DNA from: Buddleja alternifolia
Taxonomy: Eukaryota > Streptophyta > Magnoliopsida > Lamiales > Scrophulariaceae
DNA length: 64,000 nucleotides
Assembly: GCA_019426215.1 (NCBI GenBank)
Contig: CM033404.1
Coordinates: 62,001 to 126,000, forward strand
Direction: 5' to 3'
A program made the translations under genes and the position numbers. The notes under the pieces are model-generated. The model was not told the origin of the DNA. It searched no databases and was given only the letters and a program-made list of their open reading frames with translations. Positions 60,758 to 64,000 of the stretch are shown piece after piece. The stretch's first letter is position 1; every line of letters starts with the position of its first letter.

Positions 60758-61165
60758 AAAGCGTCTTACAAGAGTTTAAAAGGTCTTGAAGCCAAATCAA
60801 ATGAGGTACTCCTTGACACGAGTTTAAAATGTCTAAAAGTCAAATCAAATTCAACAATACTCCTTGACACGAGTTTAAAAGGTCTAGAAGCCAAATAAAA
60901 AAAAGTACTCCTTGACACGAGTCTAAAAGGTCTTGAAGTCAAATCAAATGAAGGCTCCTCGATAAGAGCATAAACTATCAAATTAAGTGAAAACTCCTGG
61001 ACACGAGTATAAAATGTTTAGAAATCAAATCAAATGAAGTACTCCTTGACACGAGTCTAAAAGGTCTTGAAGTCAAATCAAATGAAATACTCCTCGACAC
61101 GAGCATAAAAGGTCTAGAAGTCAAATTCAAAGTGAAGACACTTGACAAGTGTATAAAATGTCAAC
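60758..61165 (+). repeat. Tandem array, about 46-50-bp unit
   Basis: Units share TACTCCTTGACACGAGT followed by TAAAAGGTCTTGAAG and AAATCAAAT (60808, 60858, 60906, 61040 and others). The core CTCCTTGAnAnGAG is common with the 32-bp array before it, so one likely grew from the other. Confidence 0.82.
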
Positions 61166-63781
61166 AAATTTTTGAACTACGTTTTGACTTGATCCTTTCA
61201 TTAGGTACGTAGGCAACTTAGATTCTCTCTGAGTTCAGTCATAAATCCAAATCAATCATGTTTCCCATGCAAAAAATAAAAAATATATTCGTGAACATGG
61301 ATATACTCGAAAGATTGCAATATAGAAACAAAATTCTATTAAGTAATCTCAAAGGTAATGTTCACGGCATGGGGGCATGTAAATCCCACAATGATGTGGA
61401 TGACTTGTCGACGAAAGTCTGCAAAATAGGCGGAAGTCAGCAAAGTACACATAAGGGTCATGTAAGTCCCACAATGATGCCGATGATTTGCCGGTGGAAA
61501 CCAACTAAGTACTTTTAAGGGGCATGTAAATCCCACGATGATATCTACAACTCACTGATGGAAATCAGCGAAGTTATGGGACACCAAGCCTTGGAAAAGG
61601 CTTCACAATATGGGAACTTCGACCATAAATGTACAACGAGGCACCATGGATCGATATGGCGGAGCGGCCAGCAAAAAGAGCACCTCGTCATACGTCTTGG
61701 TGGAAATAGCTTGTCTCTGCACTGGCTGAGTATGTCCTCCATTCACTCCAAAAAGCCCTTGATGTTGTTGAATTCACCGGGAAGTCGAAGTGCGTCATAA
61801 CCCCACTCCGTCTTGCTTTCAATGATGTGGTACCCCGACGTCGACGAGAGAGAATTCTCCTTTGATTGTTGATGGTGAGTCACTCGTAAAGTCCACGTTG
61901 TAGATGTTGTTGCTCGTTAGCATCTCCTAAGACAACTCCTCGTCATAAGATGGGCTCGTCGATTTGGAGCCTGGTTTTGTAAATCGCCCGCCAAAAGTAG
62001 CTAATGTCAATGTTGTGCCTTCCTCCATGGATTGCTTTATGTCGTCAAGGATTTTCAGGCATCGTCAAGGATGGTCAAGTATGTCCTCGCAAGTCCAGCC
62101 TTAAAGTTGCTCGTTAGATTCTCCTTGGATCACTCCTCGTCATGATATGGATTCATCACTTTGAGGCCACGAGTCTGCAAATCAACCAAGGAAAGGTGGA
62201 CCGTCAACGTTATGCCTTCTTCCATGAACGGTTGTCGCCAATAATTTAGAGCACACACCAAGCTAGAAATATCGATTCTTGAAAATTTTTCCTTTGGACA
62301 AGCTCGAAGCGGTGTGAATCACGTTAAATTGTTGTTGCAAAGATAATAGAAATGTCCTTAATTAATTGTTGTAACAAACAAAAAAAAAAAAGGAGAAAGA
62401 AATCAGCAATAAAAAGTATGTAATTAAGAACCCATTATTAGAGATATGTATTAGATGGCGGCAGCTCCACCAACGCAGCAGAATTCAATCGTGTCACGTC
62501 ATCTAGTGCGACCCAGATTCACCGGCAGTATGCTAAACTGACAGCGGCACCAACGGTAGAGGAAATAGGTCGTCCTGTACTCGCCGTCTCGTACAAGAAA
62601 TACTCTTAACGTGTTTTGAACCAACAAAATCAGATCATGGAAACAAGAAATTGCGTTGGTGAAGCTTGACGGAAAAGGATGCCCGCTTTAAACAGGAGCA
62701 ACAGCAGAACCGATGCTACTTGAAGTTCCAATATATTGCGCTGATTGAGCACCCAGAAATAGAATCGTCATGGCAACGAGGACATCGGGTCGTTACGTTG
62801 TGAAGACTGGTGTTGAGCGAACGGGCTGCACAGGACAACTTCTGTAATCTGCATTTTGCAAGGCAATTGAAAAAAAAAATGGCTTGGATTAAGTGCAGCA
62901 ATTGGAGCATGAAGCATAACTCAAGAATTTCGCATGAACTTGTTTAGGAATTAAATCGAACACTTTCTGAGCATGGGAGGAAAGGTTGAGATAATTTTTC
63001 AATCGATCATGGAGCATACCGAAAAAGAAAAATCCTCAACAATTACATGGATGATTCGGTATAGATGATTACTGCTCGTTCGAGTCCCTTTTATAGGCAT
63101 GGTAAGTGAGATGTTTAGATGAATTAGAATTCAAAATGAGTTCAAAGTCGTATCACAATTAGATTTTGAGTTCTAGTTCAATCTTATCCAAACTCCTTAA
63201 AAAGCAAATAGGATTAAAAGTTAAGAAATTTGATTCCAAGTAAGACTTGAATTCGATGATTTAGTTCAAGATATGTCAAGATTTCCGGTTCCATTAAAAC
63301 CGACTGAAAGAGTCGTGATGATGCTTCCAATTTGAAGATATGTTGCTGCTGCTTTCCATGTGAGAAAGGAGACTTGGTGATGAATGTCTACCTTGAGAAC
63401 ACATACACCAAATGCTGCATGTGGGCCCACATAAAGTTAAAAAAAAAAAAAAAAGGGGGAAAGGAATTGCAAAGCCACGTGCACAAGAGTCTTGGCGGAC
63501 CAATTTCCAAACTTCAAATTTTTTCCTCGCACTGGCCATTTTCTTCAAATTAGTTTGACTATTTATTTTGGTCCAACTATACAAATCGTTATGATCCTAT
63601 CATATTCACTTTGATTTGGCTCCCTTCGAAGCAAAGTTCATGTCTTGGAACCACTTGAATTGGTTTGTGACATTAAATGTTGGATCGGTGTCTATCATAT
63701 TATTAGTAATAATCGCGACTCATTCACTCCAAAACTCGTTTTCAAGACGAAGGTTCCATGAACGAGTTTCGAGGGGGCATT
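61166..63781 (+). repeat. Non-coding 3' part of the gag-only element, with degenerate repeats
   Basis: Contains GGCATGTAAATCCCACAATG-like units at about 61371, 61457 and 61522, and a diverged pair of about 200-230 bp units (CTCGTTAG...CACTCCTCGTCAT) at about 61913 and 62110. The rest shows no coding signal in any frame. The end carries the polypurine tract. Confidence 0.6.
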
Positions 63782-64000
63782 TGTAGACACGACAATTTTA
63801 TGTCCAATCAAATGATGATAAGTGGAAAATATGATATTAATTATCAATTGAAAAGTCAACGACCAATCACACTGCGCTAAGTGGATATATTAGCCAATTA
63901 AAAGGCTCCAAATTAATTGGTATTTATCTCTTTAAATTAATATAGATATTAAAGAGATAATATCTATTAAATTTATCCTCATCAAATATTAGCCAATCAA
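63782..64000 (+). repeat. 3' LTR of the gag-only element, cut by the window edge
   Basis: Matches 58316-58534 with three differences. Confidence 0.9.

Larger units (their letters stand above)
58316..64000 (+). mobile_element. Gag-only (non-autonomous) LTR retrotransposon, runs off the window
   Basis: 5' LTR 58316-59158, primer site, one gag frame, about 3.2 kb of non-coding and repetitive DNA, polypurine tract (GAGGGGGCATT at about 63771), then the first 219 bp of the 3' LTR from 63782. No protease, RT or integrase is seen. The polypurine/LTR junction and the GGTACGTAGGCAAC motif (about 61204) recall the Tat branch of Ty3/gypsy. It fits the TR-GAG/LARD class, mobilised by proteins of other elements. 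Confidence 0.88.

Overview
The window is 64 kb of flowering-plant nuclear DNA. It looks like a eudicot, judging by AT-rich intergenic DNA, GT-AG introns, and plant-only gene families (CrRLK1L and RLCK-VII kinases, a NIN-like RWP-RK factor, a P-class PPR protein, a U-box/ARM E3 ligase). All exon joins below were placed by eye from splice signals, reading phase and family conservation. Species cannot be told from the sequence.

Host genes, left to right: (1) a malectin/CrRLK1L-type receptor kinase entering from the left edge, + strand; (2) a PIX13-like RLCK-VII kinase, + strand, with no visible start exon of its own and splice phases that would let it be the second kinase domain of gene 1; (3) a PPR protein resembling Arabidopsis At2g17140, + strand, 2 exons; (4) a NIN-like protein (NLP1/2/4/5 type), - strand, 4 coding exons; (5) a penta-EF-hand calcium-binding protein, + strand, 10 exons; (6) a PUB12-15-like U-box/ARM ubiquitin ligase, + strand, 4 exons; (7) a small histidine phosphatase (phosphoglycerate-mutase-like), - strand, 6 exons, convergent with the U-box gene; (8) an RNase H-like fragment cut by a retrotransposon.

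Most of the rest is transposable elements. A very young Ty3/gypsy chromovirus (4213-9604, LTRs identical by eye, CCGAC target duplication) sits in the last codons of the RLCK gene. An old, deleted relative lies at 29574-34398; both have a primer site matching plant tRNA-Tyr. A degenerate Ty1/copia element (35255-40509) has part of its integrase replaced by a hAT-like end. A copia-type LTR (15865-18192) is split by a hAT-like element. A gag-only LTR element (58316 to beyond the window) carries several tandem-repeat arrays. DNA transposons are numerous: three copies of one 8-bp-TSD family rich in CGAAATTTCG palindromes, two Mutator-like MITEs, a Harbinger-like element, a CACTA-like element, a Tc1/mariner-like element and two further inverted-repeat elements. 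Around 10-15 kb they are nested, and sister copies of the host repeat show the empty sites. At 15.3-15.9 kb there is a minus-strand promoter/poly(A) arrangement resembling the caulimovirus 35S region.

The host genes do not form a pathway. The candidates for new biology are the possible CrRLK1L-RLCK tandem-kinase gene, the hAT-like palindromic family, and the tRNA-Tyr-primed chromoviruses.
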